A stretch of 64,000 nucleotides of DNA from the NCBI GenBank assembly GCA_963668015.2, contig CAXXCR010000038.1, positions 124,001 to 188,000 on the forward strand. Direction: 5' to 3'. The translations under genes and the position numbers were made by a program. The stretch is from Ilyobacter_A sp963668015. Lineage in GTDB: Bacteria > Fusobacteriota > Fusobacteriia > Fusobacteriales > Fusobacteriaceae. The notes under the pieces were generated by a model. The model had not been told where the DNA came from, ran no database searches, and was given only the letters and a program-made list of their open reading frames with translations. Positions 34,456-43,726 of this stretch are shown piece after piece (positions within the stretch are counted from its first letter, which is position 1; every line of letters begins with the position of its first letter).

Positions 34456-35829
34456 ATGCATATAAGCAGAGATGTAAAGCAGCTAGAGGATGTTTTGAGA
34501 AGTTATCTTGAAAATCCGAAAAAGAACCCACTACACTATTCAGAATTAAGTAAAATATTGAAAAGGTTGCGAAGGTTGGATAGAGAAAGTTATCTTGAAC
34601 ATATAGAGAAACTTCCCGCAGAACCACTTGGCGACATACTTCTCACGCTGTCCGAAGTGCAGTTAAGAGAGGTTCTTGAAACCGTCAGTATAAACAAAAT
34701 AATAAAGAGTATAGAATCCCTGGAAAGTGATGATGCCACTGATGTTATGCAGGACATAGAAGATATAGATGAAGATATGGCCAAAAACATCATGGAAAAA
34801 ATGGATTACAAGGAAAAAGAGGAGATACAGCTTCTTAGAAGATATGATGATGAACAGGCAGGTGCTTACATGCAGACCGAACTATATACGGCCTGTCATA
34901 CAGAAAAAATTACAGACACTATCGAGAGGTTGAGGATTTTAAAAAGAAAAAAAGAGCTTGAGAATATAAATACTTTGTATGTGACAGGTGATTATAAAAA
35001 TTTAGTGGCAACTATAAATCTGGAGGATTTGATACTTTTAGATTTTAATAAAACTTTTCGTGAAATTTTGCTAAAAAATCCTGAAAAATATAAATCAAGG
35101 TATATTAGAGATGAAGATGAAATAGATGATGTTGCAAAATTATTTAAGGAATATGACCTTACAACTATGCCAGTTGTAGACAGCCACGGTGTTTTGATCG
35201 GAAGGATAACATCTGATGATATATATGATATCCTGCAGGAAATAGCAACAGAGCAGATATATAACCTTGCAGGGGTAGATGATGAAGCAGAATCACAAAA
35301 GAAAGTTTTTGATATAGCCAGAACCAGGGGTACCTGGTTGACAGGAAGTCTTTTTGCCGGATTAATGTCAGCCACTGTTATAAGTAAATTTCAGGCTACA
35401 ATAGGAAGTCTGCCTATCCTGGCTGCACTTATGCCAATAGTGGCCGCCATGGGTGGTAATATGGGGAATCAAGCGCTTACAGTAACTGTTAGACAGCTGG
35501 CAACCGGTGAAATAGATAACTCGAACTGGGTGCCAAATTTTTTACGTGAGATAATGATAGCAATTTTAAACGGAGTCATGTTCGCAACTGTAGTAGGAAC
35601 TATAATCTTTGTATGGAAGGGCGACATCAGAGTTTCGTTTGTAATAGCTGCGGCAATGATTATAAATTTTTTAACAGCGGGATTATGCGGAGGCTTGATA
35701 CCACTACTGCTCAAGCGTATGAATGTAGACCCTGCTGTGGGAAGTTCAGTTGTATTGACCACAATAACTGATGTAGTCGGATTCTTGGTGTTTTTAACAC
35801 TGGCAACACTCTTTATCTTTAGAATTTAA
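34456..35829 (+). CDS. mgtE: Magnesium transporter MgtE
   Basis: The 457-residue protein has the MgtE layout: an N-terminal helical superfamily domain (residues about 20-135) with SLESDDATDVMQDIEDIDED, two CBS domains (about 140-265) including TTMPVVDSHGVLIGRITSDD, and a five-helix membrane channel from about residue 285 with PIVAAMGGNMGNQALTVTVR, where a conserved Asn/Asp-rich pore is expected. It conducts Mg2+ and is gated by cytosolic Mg2+. An AGGAGGTG site precedes the ATG. No Mg2+ riboswitch was recognised upstream. Confidence 0.95.
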   Translation: MHISRDVKQLEDVLRSYLENPKKNPLHYSELSKILKRLRRLDRESYLEHIEKLPAEPLGDILLTLSEVQLREVLETVSINKIIKSIESLESDDATDVMQDIEDIDEDMAKNIMEKMDYKEKEEIQLLRRYDDEQAGAYMQTELYTACHTEKITDTIERLRILKRKKELENINTLYVTGDYKNLVATINLEDLILLDFNKTFREILLKNPEKYKSRYIRDEDEIDDVAKLFKEYDLTTMPVVDSHGVLIGRITSDDIYDILQEIATEQIYNLAGVDDEAESQKKVFDIARTRGTWLTGSLFAGLMSATVISKFQATIGSLPILAALMPIVAAMGGNMGNQALTVTVRQLATGEIDNSNWVPNFLREIMIAILNGVMFATVVGTIIFVWKGDIRVSFVIAAAMIINFLTAGLCGGLIPLLLKRMNVDPAVGSSVVLTTITDVVGFLVFLTLATLFIFRI

Positions 35830-35855
35830 GGCTTAGGGATGTTCAGATAAAAAAT

Positions 35856-35884
35856 TTGACTTTTCTTTTTTGGTGTGCTATACT
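35856..35884 (+). promoter_or_regulatory. SRP RNA promoter
   Basis: TTGACT at 35856-35861, a 17-base spacer and TATACT at 35879-35884, ending seven bases before the predicted RNA 5' end. Confidence 0.8.
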
Positions 35885-35891
35885 CATACCT

Positions 35892-36161
35892 GTCATACTA
35901 GCCGGGGAGGTAGCGGTGCCCTGTAATCTACAACCCGCTTTAGTAGAGGTGAATTCCGACTTGAGGGGTAAGCTGTTTTGGCTGCCCCATGAGGCTGATG
36001 TTGATAGTAAAGTCCTGTGCGGCAGAATGCTAGGGAACCGTGTCAGATCCGGAAGGAAGCAGCACTAACTTAGTTTTTTTGGGTGTTTCAGGGTAGCTTT
36101 GCTTGAGTTGGGCTTGTGGGTAACGCAGGGTGGTTTTATTTCAAGGGTCGGTGTATGGCGC
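35892..36161 (+). ncRNA. ffs: Signal recognition particle RNA, large bacterial type
   Basis: About 270 bases. The conserved SRP domain IV core GTCAGATCCGGAAGGAAGCA lies at 36043-36062. The 5' part has the Alu-domain-like GGGGAGGTAGCGGTGCCCTG seen in long SRP RNAs of low-GC bacteria. The ends GTCATAC (35892) and GTATGGC (36154) pair to close the rod. A consensus promoter lies upstream and a T-run downstream. It binds Ffh and targets nascent membrane proteins. The open frame 35856-36068 inside it is spurious. Confidence 0.93.
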
Positions 36162-36193
36162 TTTTTTTATTTTTTGTAAACTTAATATTTTTT

Positions 36194-36222
36194 AGAAAGA
36201 AGATAGATTCTTCTTTTTTTGT
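36194..36222 (+). terminator. Terminator downstream of SRP RNA
   Basis: AAAGAAGA and TCTTCTTT arms with a five-base loop, followed by four T. A backup to the GCGC-T7 end of the SRP RNA. Confidence 0.6.
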
Positions 36223-36256
36223 ATACGCTTTTTTAATCGAAGTTCGGGAGTGAAGT

Positions 36257-37501
36257 ATGTATAAAGTAAGGGATGAAGATAAGTTTGATAGTTGTAAAGA
36301 ACTTGTGTTTAAGTTGGTGCCTGAGTTTGAAGCTAGAGAAAATGGGGAGTATTTTATAGCTGAAGATGAAAGCGGGGCAATAGGTTTCGCCGAGATATAT
36401 AAAAAAGATAATAGATATTATCTGAAAAATATCTTTATATGTAAAGAAAAAAGGTATGTGTCGTATGGAAAAATGCTCTTAGATCATATATATGGGTATC
36501 TGGCTGATAAAAATATAGATAAATTGTATTTGGACAGTTCTTGTGCAAGCGGGGGAATGGAGAAATTTTTTATTAAAAACAAGTTTTTAAAATCCGGCGA
36601 TTCTTATGTTGCGGAGAAACTTTTGGCGGACAAGCTTAGAAAAAAAGAGGGGGTAAATGCAACTGTAATTTCAATAATCATAAACATACTTCTTGCTGTC
36701 GCAAAAATTCTCTTTGGTATATTAGGAAAGAGTAGGGCGCTTTTGGCAGATGGATTTCACTCATTTTCTGATGTAGTGGGTTCTTTTGTCATACTTATAA
36801 GTATATTTCTTGGGAATAAGCCTGCAGACAAGGATCATCCTTATGGTCATGAAAAGATTGAAAGTATAGCCGGAAACATGGTAGGGGTAGTTCTTATAAT
36901 TACTGCAACAGAACTAATAAGCGAGTCGGTTTCATCTCTTTTTAAAGAGAAAGCTTATACAAAGCCGGCAATGATAACCGTGCTCATAGCAGCGATATCC
37001 ATAGTGGTAAAATACTTCCTTTATGTGTATAAGTTTAATTTAGGAAAAAGACTTAAAAATGATGCTATAATAGCGGATGCCAGGGAGCACAAAAGTGATG
37101 TTATATCTTCTGTCGGTGTAGTATTCGGTATACTTTTATCCATATATGTAAATCCGGTTTTCGATATAATATTTGGGATAGCTGTAGCTCTATTAATAGG
37201 TAAGGAGGGCGTGGGAATAATAATAGAAACCTCCAACAAACTCTTAGATCAGCAAGATAGTGAGCTGATTTCAAAATTGAAAAAATATATACTCGGTTAT
37301 AAAGAGATAGAAAATGTCCACGATGTACTCACAAGGAGTTCTGGAAATAAAGTATTTTTAAGTTTTCATATAAGAGTTGATGGCGGATTGAGTGTTTATG
37401 ACGCACATGAATTGGCGGATAAAATAAAGCATGGAATACAGACTGATTTTGCAGATATAAACAGTGTTATGATACACGTAGACCCTATCATGGGAGGGTA
37501 A
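36257..37501 (+). CDS. GNAT-like domain fused to a cation diffusion facilitator transporter
   Basis: The 414-residue protein has two parts. Residues 1 to about 130 look like a GNAT acyltransferase domain: YFIAEDESGAIGFAEIYKKD, then YYLKNIFICKEKRYVSYGKM, and LYLDSSCASGGMEKFFIKNK. Residues about 135-414 are a CDF-type metal/H+ antiporter, with metal-site helices LLADGFHSFSDVVGS and IADAREHKSDVISSVGVVFG, a HPYGHEK loop, and a C-terminal cytosolic domain (NVHDVLTRSSGNKVFLSFHI). The fusion is in one uninterrupted frame and is unusual. The acceptor of the acyl group, if any, is unknown. It stands alone upstream of pcrA. Confidence 0.85.
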   Translation: MYKVRDEDKFDSCKELVFKLVPEFEARENGEYFIAEDESGAIGFAEIYKKDNRYYLKNIFICKEKRYVSYGKMLLDHIYGYLADKNIDKLYLDSSCASGGMEKFFIKNKFLKSGDSYVAEKLLADKLRKKEGVNATVISIIINILLAVAKILFGILGKSRALLADGFHSFSDVVGSFVILISIFLGNKPADKDHPYGHEKIESIAGNMVGVVLIITATELISESVSSLFKEKAYTKPAMITVLIAAISIVVKYFLYVYKFNLGKRLKNDAIIADAREHKSDVISSVGVVFGILLSIYVNPVFDIIFGIAVALLIGKEGVGIIIETSNKLLDQQDSELISKLKKYILGYKEIENVHDVLTRSSGNKVFLSFHIRVDGGLSVYDAHELADKIKHGIQTDFADINSVMIHVDPIMGG

Positions 37502-37557
37502 AAATTCTGTTTACTTGGTAAAATTAATGTGATATAATCAACGGAGGGATTTTTTAA

Positions 37558-39717
37558 ATGGGAGTTCTAGATAATTTAAACGATATGCAAAAAAAAGCTG
37601 CAGCAAAAGTAGATGGTCCTGTTTTAATACTTGCAGGTGCAGGAAGTGGAAAGACAAGAACTGTAACATATAGGATAGCTCATATGGTTACAGAAAAAGG
37701 GATATCCCCGTATAAAATACTAGCTGTTACTTTTACAAATAAAGCTGCAAAAGAAATGAAGGAAAGAGTAGAATCACTTATAGGCGATACCGCCGGGAAG
37801 GTGCTAGTATCTACATTTCATTCTTTTGGTGTGAGGCTTTTGAGGGTGTACGGCTCCCAGCTAGGATATGACCCTAATTTTAATATATACGATACTGATG
37901 ACCAGAAAAAACTTGTTTCTGATATAATGAAAAGCATAGGGATAAACAATAAGAATCTTAAGCCCGCTATGGTTGTCAGCAAGATATCCAAGTTCAAGGA
38001 AGACGGAGTAGGACCTGAGGAGGTCGAGGCTAACTTTTACATGCAGAATATAAAGGATATACAAGCAGTGTATAAAAAGTATAATTCCGCCTTGTTAAAG
38101 AATAATGCCATGGATTTTTCAGATATACTGGTAAATACCAAAAAGATTTTAGATATTCCTGAAATATGTGAACGTATACAGGAAAGGTACCACTATGTAA
38201 TGGTAGATGAGTACCAGGATACAAATAATATACAGTATCAAATAGTAAATAAAATAGCAGCCAAGTACAGAAACCTTTGTGTGGTTGGAGACGAAGATCA
38301 GAGTATTTACGGCTTCAGGGGTGCCAATATAGAAAATATATTGAATTTTGAAAAAGACTACCCTGATGCTTTTGTAATAAAACTGGAGCAAAACTATAGA
38401 TCAACTGAAAATATACTTCAAGCTGCAAATAATATGATAAAACTTAATGAGAGTTCTAAAGGGAAAAAACTTTGGACGGACAAAAAAGGCGGAGAACTCA
38501 TAAAAATGTATGAGGCGAGACACGCTAGAGATGAAAGTAACTATGTAATAGATGAGATATATAAGCTTTTGAAAAAAGGTAAAGCCTATAAGGATATGAC
38601 AGTGCTATACAGGACAAATGCTCAGTCGCGTATTTTCGAAGAAACCTTTATCAGGAGCGGTGTCCCGTACAAGGTGTTTGGTGGGATGCAGTTCTACCAA
38701 AGAAAAGAGATAAAGGATATAATAGCATACCTTAACCTTATAAATAATCCAAAAGACAGCTTGAGCCTTGCCAGAGTAATAAACATTCCCAAGAGGAAAA
38801 TCGGTGCAAGGACAATAGAGAAACTTCAGAACTATGCAGATAGACACGATATATCGGTGTTTCAGGCAATAGCTAAAATGGATGAAGTAGGTGTTTCTAG
38901 CGGCGCAAAACTAGGTTTGCAGCATTTTCATAATGTAATAAGCGAACTTATAGCTGAAAGCGAGTACCTGTCTGTTTCAGAAATATATGACAGAGTGCTA
39001 AAGGATACCGGCTACCTAAAATACCTGGAAACAGAGGATGAAAAAGCAGATGTAAGGAAAGAAAATATAGAAGAATTGAAAAGCAGTATTTTCGAGATGG
39101 AAAAAGAGGAAGAAAATCTTACGCTTTCAGAATATCTTGAAAAAACTTCACTTGTAGCTGCAACAGATGATTTGGACGAAGAGGATAACTATGTAAAACT
39201 CATGACGATACACAATTCAAAGGGACTTGAGTTTCCGGTTGTGTTTATAGTTGGAATGGAGGATGAAATTTTCCCGAGTTCCAGAGCTGAATTTGATCCA
39301 AAGGAGCTGGAAGAGGAGAGAAGGTTATGTTATGTAGCCATCACAAGAGCTGAGGAGAAACTGTATTTCTGTTATGCGAATGAAAGAGATATATATGGTA
39401 AGACCTCTTATATGAGGGAAAAATCAAGGTTTATCAGCGAGATACCGCCACATCTTATAGAGGCGCAAAATGTCACAATAGAAAAGTATCAACGTAAAGA
39501 GAAAAAAACTACAAATAAAATTGAAAACTTTAATCCGTTTAAGGCCAAAGATGACAGTGATAGCCCTTATAAGAGAGGGGAAAAGGTATCGCATAAAAAA
39601 TTCGGTATGGGTATAGTACGTGCTGTAGAAGACGGTAAAAGAGTGGTTATAGAGTTCCAAGATGGAATGAAAAAGTTTCCTCTTATGGCTGCAGATAAGT
39701 TTATAACAAAATTATAG
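37558..39717 (+). CDS. pcrA: UvrD/PcrA-type DNA helicase
   Basis: The 719-residue protein is a superfamily 1A 3'-5' helicase for excision repair and for removing RecA or stalled polymerase. Motifs in order: Walker A ILAGAGSGKTRTVTYR near residue 25, VTFTNKAAKEMKERV (Ia), VMVDEYQDTNNIQYQIV (II), VVGDEDQSIYGFRGA (III), KLEQNYRSTENIL (IV), MTIHNSKGLEFPVVFIVG (V) and RRLCYVAITRAEEKLYF (VI). The C-terminal tail ends in a KRGEKVSHKKFGMGIVRAVE Tudor-like motif, as in PcrA. lpxC follows 12 bases later, so it may share a transcript with the lipid A genes. Confidence 0.96.
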   Translation: MGVLDNLNDMQKKAAAKVDGPVLILAGAGSGKTRTVTYRIAHMVTEKGISPYKILAVTFTNKAAKEMKERVESLIGDTAGKVLVSTFHSFGVRLLRVYGSQLGYDPNFNIYDTDDQKKLVSDIMKSIGINNKNLKPAMVVSKISKFKEDGVGPEEVEANFYMQNIKDIQAVYKKYNSALLKNNAMDFSDILVNTKKILDIPEICERIQERYHYVMVDEYQDTNNIQYQIVNKIAAKYRNLCVVGDEDQSIYGFRGANIENILNFEKDYPDAFVIKLEQNYRSTENILQAANNMIKLNESSKGKKLWTDKKGGELIKMYEARHARDESNYVIDEIYKLLKKGKAYKDMTVLYRTNAQSRIFEETFIRSGVPYKVFGGMQFYQRKEIKDIIAYLNLINNPKDSLSLARVINIPKRKIGARTIEKLQNYADRHDISVFQAIAKMDEVGVSSGAKLGLQHFHNVISELIAESEYLSVSEIYDRVLKDTGYLKYLETEDEKADVRKENIEELKSSIFEMEKEEENLTLSEYLEKTSLVAATDDLDEEDNYVKLMTIHNSKGLEFPVVFIVGMEDEIFPSSRAEFDPKELEEERRLCYVAITRAEEKLYFCYANERDIYGKTSYMREKSRFISEIPPHLIEAQNVTIEKYQRKEKKTTNKIENFNPFKAKDDSDSPYKRGEKVSHKKFGMGIVRAVEDGKRVVIEFQDGMKKFPLMAADKFITKL

Positions 39718-39729
39718 TGAGGTTTTTTA

Positions 39730-40560
39730 ATGAAAAGAAAAACAATTGCAAAAGAAGTTTCATTTAAAGGGATAGGTCTTCATAAAGGAGAAGAGATAGA
39801 CCTAAGATTGAGAAAGGCCATTTCTGGGACTGGAATAATTTTTAAAAGGACAGACTTGGAAGATGGGAAAAATGAGATAAAACTTTGTTTGGAAAATACC
39901 TTTGACCTTGTCAGGGGAACAAATATAAAAAACGAATATGATGCAAAGATTCATACTATAGAGCATTTTCTTTCAGCACTCTATATGTCTGGGGTGACTG
40001 ATCTTAACGTGGATATAAGCGGGAATGAGCTGCCTATAGGTGATGGAAGTGCGGCTCCTTTTGTTGAACTATTAGAAGAAGCGGGGACAGAGGAATTAGA
40101 GGATTCTGTAGAAGAAATAGTAATCAAAACTCCTGTTTACCTTTCTGTAGGAGATAAACATATTGTTGCTTTGCCGTATGATGGTTATAAAATAACCTAT
40201 ACAATAAGGTTTGAACATACATTTTTAAAATCACAGATGCTAGAGCTTAATCTAGATAAAGAAACATATAATAAAGAGGTTGCACCTGCGAGAACCTTCG
40301 GCTTTGATTATGAAGTGGAATATTTAAAGGCAAATAATCTGGCACTTGGAGGTAGCTTGGATAACGCTATAGTTATCAAAAAAGACGGAGTATTGAATCC
40401 TGACGGTCTTAGATTTGAGGATGAATTTGTAAGGCATAAAATTCTAGATATTATAGGTGACTTAAAAGTACTGAATAAACCTATAAGAGGACATATAATA
40501 GCTGTGAAAGCAGGACATGCCTTGGATATAGAATTCGCACAGATGTTAAACAAAATATAA
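39730..40560 (+). CDS. lpxC: UDP-3-O-acyl-N-acetylglucosamine deacetylase
   Basis: The 276-residue zinc amidase performs the committed step of lipid A synthesis. Zinc ligands are in TIEHFLSALY near residue 80 and in the later HKILDIIGDL segment (near residue 238) with its Asp. The general-base region LPIGDGSAAPFVELLEEAG and the ARTFGF motif are also present. Length is a little short of the E. coli enzyme but normal for many bacteria. It starts the cluster lpxC-fabZ-lpxA-lpxI-lpxB-msbA. Confidence 0.96.
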   Translation: MKRKTIAKEVSFKGIGLHKGEEIDLRLRKAISGTGIIFKRTDLEDGKNEIKLCLENTFDLVRGTNIKNEYDAKIHTIEHFLSALYMSGVTDLNVDISGNELPIGDGSAAPFVELLEEAGTEELEDSVEEIVIKTPVYLSVGDKHIVALPYDGYKITYTIRFEHTFLKSQMLELNLDKETYNKEVAPARTFGFDYEVEYLKANNLALGGSLDNAIVIKKDGVLNPDGLRFEDEFVRHKILDIIGDLKVLNKPIRGHIIAVKAGHALDIEFAQMLNKI

Positions 40561-40600
40561 AATTTAACATAAAAACAAAAATACATAAGGAGAGTGAAAC

Positions 40601-41020
40601 ATGGATATTTTAGAAATAATGGAAGTATTACCACACAGATACCCGTTTTTATTAGTGGACAGGGTTCTTGAAAAAGAAGAGGGAAAAAGATTAGTTGCAA
40701 TAAAAAATGTGACAATGAATGAGGAGTTTTTCCAAGGTCATTTCCCTGGATACCCTGTAATGCCCGGTGTTCTTATAGTTGAAGGAATGGCTCAAGCAGT
40801 AGGTTTAATGGTAATGGAAAAAGGATCTGGAGATATTCCATTTTTTGCGGCTGTAGATAATGCTAAATTTAGAAAACCTGTAAGGCCAGGGGATCAACTT
40901 GTATATGAAGTAGAATTGGATAAAATGAGAAGAAATATGGTAAAAGCTCACGGAGTTGCTAAAGTAGACGGTCAAGTCGTTGCAGAAGCTTCTCTAATGT
41001 TCTCGATTGTAAAAAAATAA
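40601..41020 (+). CDS. fabZ: 3-hydroxyacyl-ACP dehydratase FabZ
   Basis: The 139-residue protein is a hot-dog-fold dehydratase that forms trans-2-enoyl-ACP in fatty acid elongation and competes with LpxA for 3-hydroxyacyl-ACP. It has LPHRYPFLLVDRVLE near residue 10 and the active-site stretch FFQGHFPGYPVMPGVLIVEG with catalytic His and a Glu (residues about 44-66). An AGGAG site precedes the ATG. lpxA starts eight bases later, the common fabZ-lpxA pairing. Confidence 0.97.
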   Translation: MDILEIMEVLPHRYPFLLVDRVLEKEEGKRLVAIKNVTMNEEFFQGHFPGYPVMPGVLIVEGMAQAVGLMVMEKGSGDIPFFAAVDNAKFRKPVRPGDQLVYEVELDKMRRNMVKAHGVAKVDGQVVAEASLMFSIVKK

Positions 41021-41028
41021 GAGAAAAG

Positions 41029-41820
41029 TTGGGAGGAGTAAGGAAATTGACTGAAATACATGGAACTGCCATAATAGAGGAAGGGGCAGTAATCGGAGAA
41101 AATGTTAAGATCGGTCCCTACTCTGTGATAGGTAAGGATGTAAAAATAGGTGATGGAACCGTTATAGATTCCCATGTTGTAATAGGTGGTAAGACAAGTA
41201 TAGGAAAGAATAATAAGATCTATCCATATGCTTCTATAGGTCAGGATCCTCAAGACTTAAAATATAACGGAGAGGAAACTGAACTTATAATTGGGGACAA
41301 TAATAAGATAAGGGAATTTGTAACAATAAATAAGGGGACACTGGCCGCGAATAAAACTGTTATTGGAAATAATAATTTACTTATGGCGTATGTACATGTG
41401 GCTCATGATGTAATTTTGGGTAATAACTGTGTGCTTGCCAATAATGTAACGCTTGCAGGTCATGTGGAGGTCTCTGATAATGTCGTGGTAGGAGGACTTA
41501 CTCCGGTTCATCAGTGGGTAAAAATAGGTGAACATGCCATGATAGGAGGAGCATCGGCGGTAACTCAAGATATAGCTCCATTTGTAACAGCTGAAGGTAA
41601 CCGTGTGAGGGTAAGAGGTTTAAATCTTACAGGCTTAAAAAGAAGAGGGTTCACTTCTGAAGAGATATCAAATCTAAAAAAAGCTTATAGGATTCTATTT
41701 AGGTCAAACCTTCCTTTGAAGGATGCCGTTTCAGAAGTTTCGGAGAAGTTTCCTGAAGATAAAAATTTAAAATATATGATAGAATTTATATCCAACTGTG
41801 ACAGGGGGATAGCAAGATAA
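41029..41820 (+). CDS. lpxA: Acyl-ACP-UDP-N-acetylglucosamine O-acyltransferase
   Basis: The 263-residue protein is a left-handed parallel beta-helix enzyme that starts lipid A synthesis. Hexapeptide repeats run from residue 12 to about 185, including GAVIGENVKIGPYSVIGKDV and LLMAYVHVAHDVILGNNCVL, where the catalytic His lies (AHD near residue 128). The C-terminal helical part has NLTGLKRRGFTSEEI near residue 202. The in-frame start at 41029 (ATG GGA GGA) is itself inside the ribosome site; a TTG at 41047 (LTEIHGTAII) with GGGAGGAGTAAGG upstream may be the true start. Confidence 0.95.
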   Translation: MGGVRKLTEIHGTAIIEEGAVIGENVKIGPYSVIGKDVKIGDGTVIDSHVVIGGKTSIGKNNKIYPYASIGQDPQDLKYNGEETELIIGDNNKIREFVTINKGTLAANKTVIGNNNLLMAYVHVAHDVILGNNCVLANNVTLAGHVEVSDNVVVGGLTPVHQWVKIGEHAMIGGASAVTQDIAPFVTAEGNRVRVRGLNLTGLKRRGFTSEEISNLKKAYRILFRSNLPLKDAVSEVSEKFPEDKNLKYMIEFISNCDRGIAR

Positions 41821-42623
41821 TGAAAAAAGTTGCCATTGTAACAGGCAACGGTGAATTGCCGTATTATTTTTTGGATAAAGCTGAGAAAAGCGGATATGAT
41901 GTCTATCCTGTCGGACTATTTGACAGCGTAGATTCTAGAATAAAAGAGCATAAAAATTATGTTTCTTTTAGTATAGGTCAGATATCAAAGGTAAAGAGAT
42001 ATCTGAAAAAAAATAGCATAAAAGAGATGATAATGCTTGGAAAAGTTGAAAAGAGCATGGTTTTTAGTAATTTTAAGCTGGATATTGCAGCAGCTATTTT
42101 GATGTTTAAGCTTCCAAATAAAAAAGATGAGACGATAATAAAGGCTATTATAAAATATTTTGAAAAAGGTGGTATAAAGGTTTTACCTCAAAACCATCTG
42201 TTGGGTGACTATATGACTGTAGACAAGATATACACTAAGACAAAACCGTCTAAGAAAGATTTAAAAACAATAGAGGTGGGCATTGAGGCCGCAAAGGCCC
42301 TTACAAGCGTGGACGCGGGACAAACTGTTGTTGTAAAGGACAGATCAGTAATAGCACTTGAAGGGATAGAGGGCACTGATAAAACAATATTAAGGGCCGG
42401 AGAACTGGCAGGAAAAGGCTGCATAATAGTAAAGATGGCAAGACCTGAGCAGGATATGAGAGTAGATATACCGGCTTTCGGGATAACTACGATGAAAAAT
42501 GCCGCCTCAATAGGTGCCAGCGGTGTAGTTTTTGAAGCTGAAAAGATGTTTTTTTTAGATCAAAAAGAAGTTTTGGAGATTGCAGAGAAATATAAAATTT
42601 TTATACTTGGTGTAAAAGCTTAG
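41820..42623 (+). CDS. lpxI: UDP-2,3-diacylglucosamine pyrophosphatase LpxI
   Basis: The 267-residue protein is of the LpxI (DUF1009) family, the non-orthologous replacement of LpxH that makes lipid X. Conserved parts are VAIVTGNGELPYYFLDKA at the N terminus, MLGKVEKSMVFSNFKLD near residue 75, SVDAGQTVVVKDRSVIALEG near residue 162, and KMARPEQDMRVDIPAFGITT near residue 206. It overlaps the lpxA stop by one base (TAATG), showing tight coupling. Confidence 0.94.
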   Translation: MKKVAIVTGNGELPYYFLDKAEKSGYDVYPVGLFDSVDSRIKEHKNYVSFSIGQISKVKRYLKKNSIKEMIMLGKVEKSMVFSNFKLDIAAAILMFKLPNKKDETIIKAIIKYFEKGGIKVLPQNHLLGDYMTVDKIYTKTKPSKKDLKTIEVGIEAAKALTSVDAGQTVVVKDRSVIALEGIEGTDKTILRAGELAGKGCIIVKMARPEQDMRVDIPAFGITTMKNAASIGASGVVFEAEKMFFLDQKEVLEIAEKYKIFILGVKA

Positions 42624-42640
42624 AGTCAGGGGGTAAATTA

Positions 42641-43726
42641 ATGAAGTATTTTGTTTCAACTGGAGAGATGTCTGGTGATTTACACCTGTCCTACTTAGTA
42701 AAAGAAATTTTAAAAGAGGAAAAAACAGCCAGCTTTTTTGGAGTAGCGGGACAGCACTCCGAAAAAGCTGGTGTTGCTATTATACAGGATATTGAAGAAC
42801 TGGCAGTGATGGGTTTTTTTGAAGCTGTCCAGAAATATAAATTTTTAAAAGGTAAGGCTTTTGAATATATAGAATTTATAAAATCCAATGATATAAAAAA
42901 AGTAATAATGGTGGATTACGGCGGGTTTAATTTAAAATTCTTAGAACTATTGAAAAAAGAAGTTGCCGATATAGAGGTTTACTACTACATTCCTCCCAAA
43001 CTATGGGTTTGGGGAGAAAAAAGGATAAAAAAACTAAGGCTTGCAGACCATATAATAGTTATTTTTCCATGGGAACTTGAATTTTATAAAAAACATGGAA
43101 TAGATGCTGTCTATTTTGGAAATCCATTTTTTGAAAAGTACAAGAAAATCGAAAAATTTGGCGATAAAATCTTACTCCTCCCTGGCAGCAGAGAGCAAGA
43201 GGTAAAAAAACTTTTACCCACCATGCTTGAATTAGTAAAAGAGAGAAGAGGAGAACAGTTTTTGTTGAAGTTAGCCAGCAGAGAACATCTGAAATGGGTG
43301 GATGAAGACTTTGGGGCTTATGAAAACTTGGAACTTGTCTTTGATTTAAGTCTAGAAGAAGTCGCTAAAAGGTCTAAAATGGCCGTAGCAGCTTCCGGTA
43401 CAGTTGTACTTGAACTGGCTTTGTTTGGCCTTCCGGGAGTAGTAGTGTATAAAACCGGGAGGATAAATGAATTTTTGGCGAGGTATCTACTAAAGATAAA
43501 CTATGTATCTCTTCCAAATATAACCCTCAATCAGGAGGTCTATCCTGAACTGTTGCAGAAAAGTTGCAATAAAGGGGATATACTTGAGAAGTTGGGGTTC
43601 ATAGAAGAAAACAGGGAAAAAATTATGGATGAAATAGATGCTGTGAGGACAAAATTGTCAGGGAAAGATATTGTCAACAGTTATGCTAAATATATTATAG
43701 GGGAAAAACATGAAAAACCTTTTTAA
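42641..43726 (+). CDS. lpxB: Lipid-A-disaccharide synthase
   Basis: The 361-residue GT19 glycosyltransferase joins UDP-diacyl-glucosamine and lipid X. It carries STGEMSGDLHLSYLVKEI at residues 5-22, FFGVAGQHSEKAGV, the YYIPPKLWVWGEKRIKKL block near residue 115, LLLPGSREQEVKKLLP near residue 176, and AVAASGTVVLELALFGLPGV near residue 249. Its end overlaps the msbA start by 17 bases. Confidence 0.95.
   Translation: MKYFVSTGEMSGDLHLSYLVKEILKEEKTASFFGVAGQHSEKAGVAIIQDIEELAVMGFFEAVQKYKFLKGKAFEYIEFIKSNDIKKVIMVDYGGFNLKFLELLKKEVADIEVYYYIPPKLWVWGEKRIKKLRLADHIIVIFPWELEFYKKHGIDAVYFGNPFFEKYKKIEKFGDKILLLPGSREQEVKKLLPTMLELVKERRGEQFLLKLASREHLKWVDEDFGAYENLELVFDLSLEEVAKRSKMAVAASGTVVLELALFGLPGVVVYKTGRINEFLARYLLKINYVSLPNITLNQEVYPELLQKSCNKGDILEKLGFIEENREKIMDEIDAVRTKLSGKDIVNSYAKYIIGEKHEKPF

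Noticed and set aside
35856..36068. Open frame of 70 codons downstream of mgtE
   Set aside because: It lies wholly within the SRP RNA promoter and gene.
36257..36660. N-terminal part of the GNAT-CDF protein considered as a separate gene
   Set aside because: The frame continues into the transporter without a stop, and no internal ribosome site with start codon was evident at the junction.
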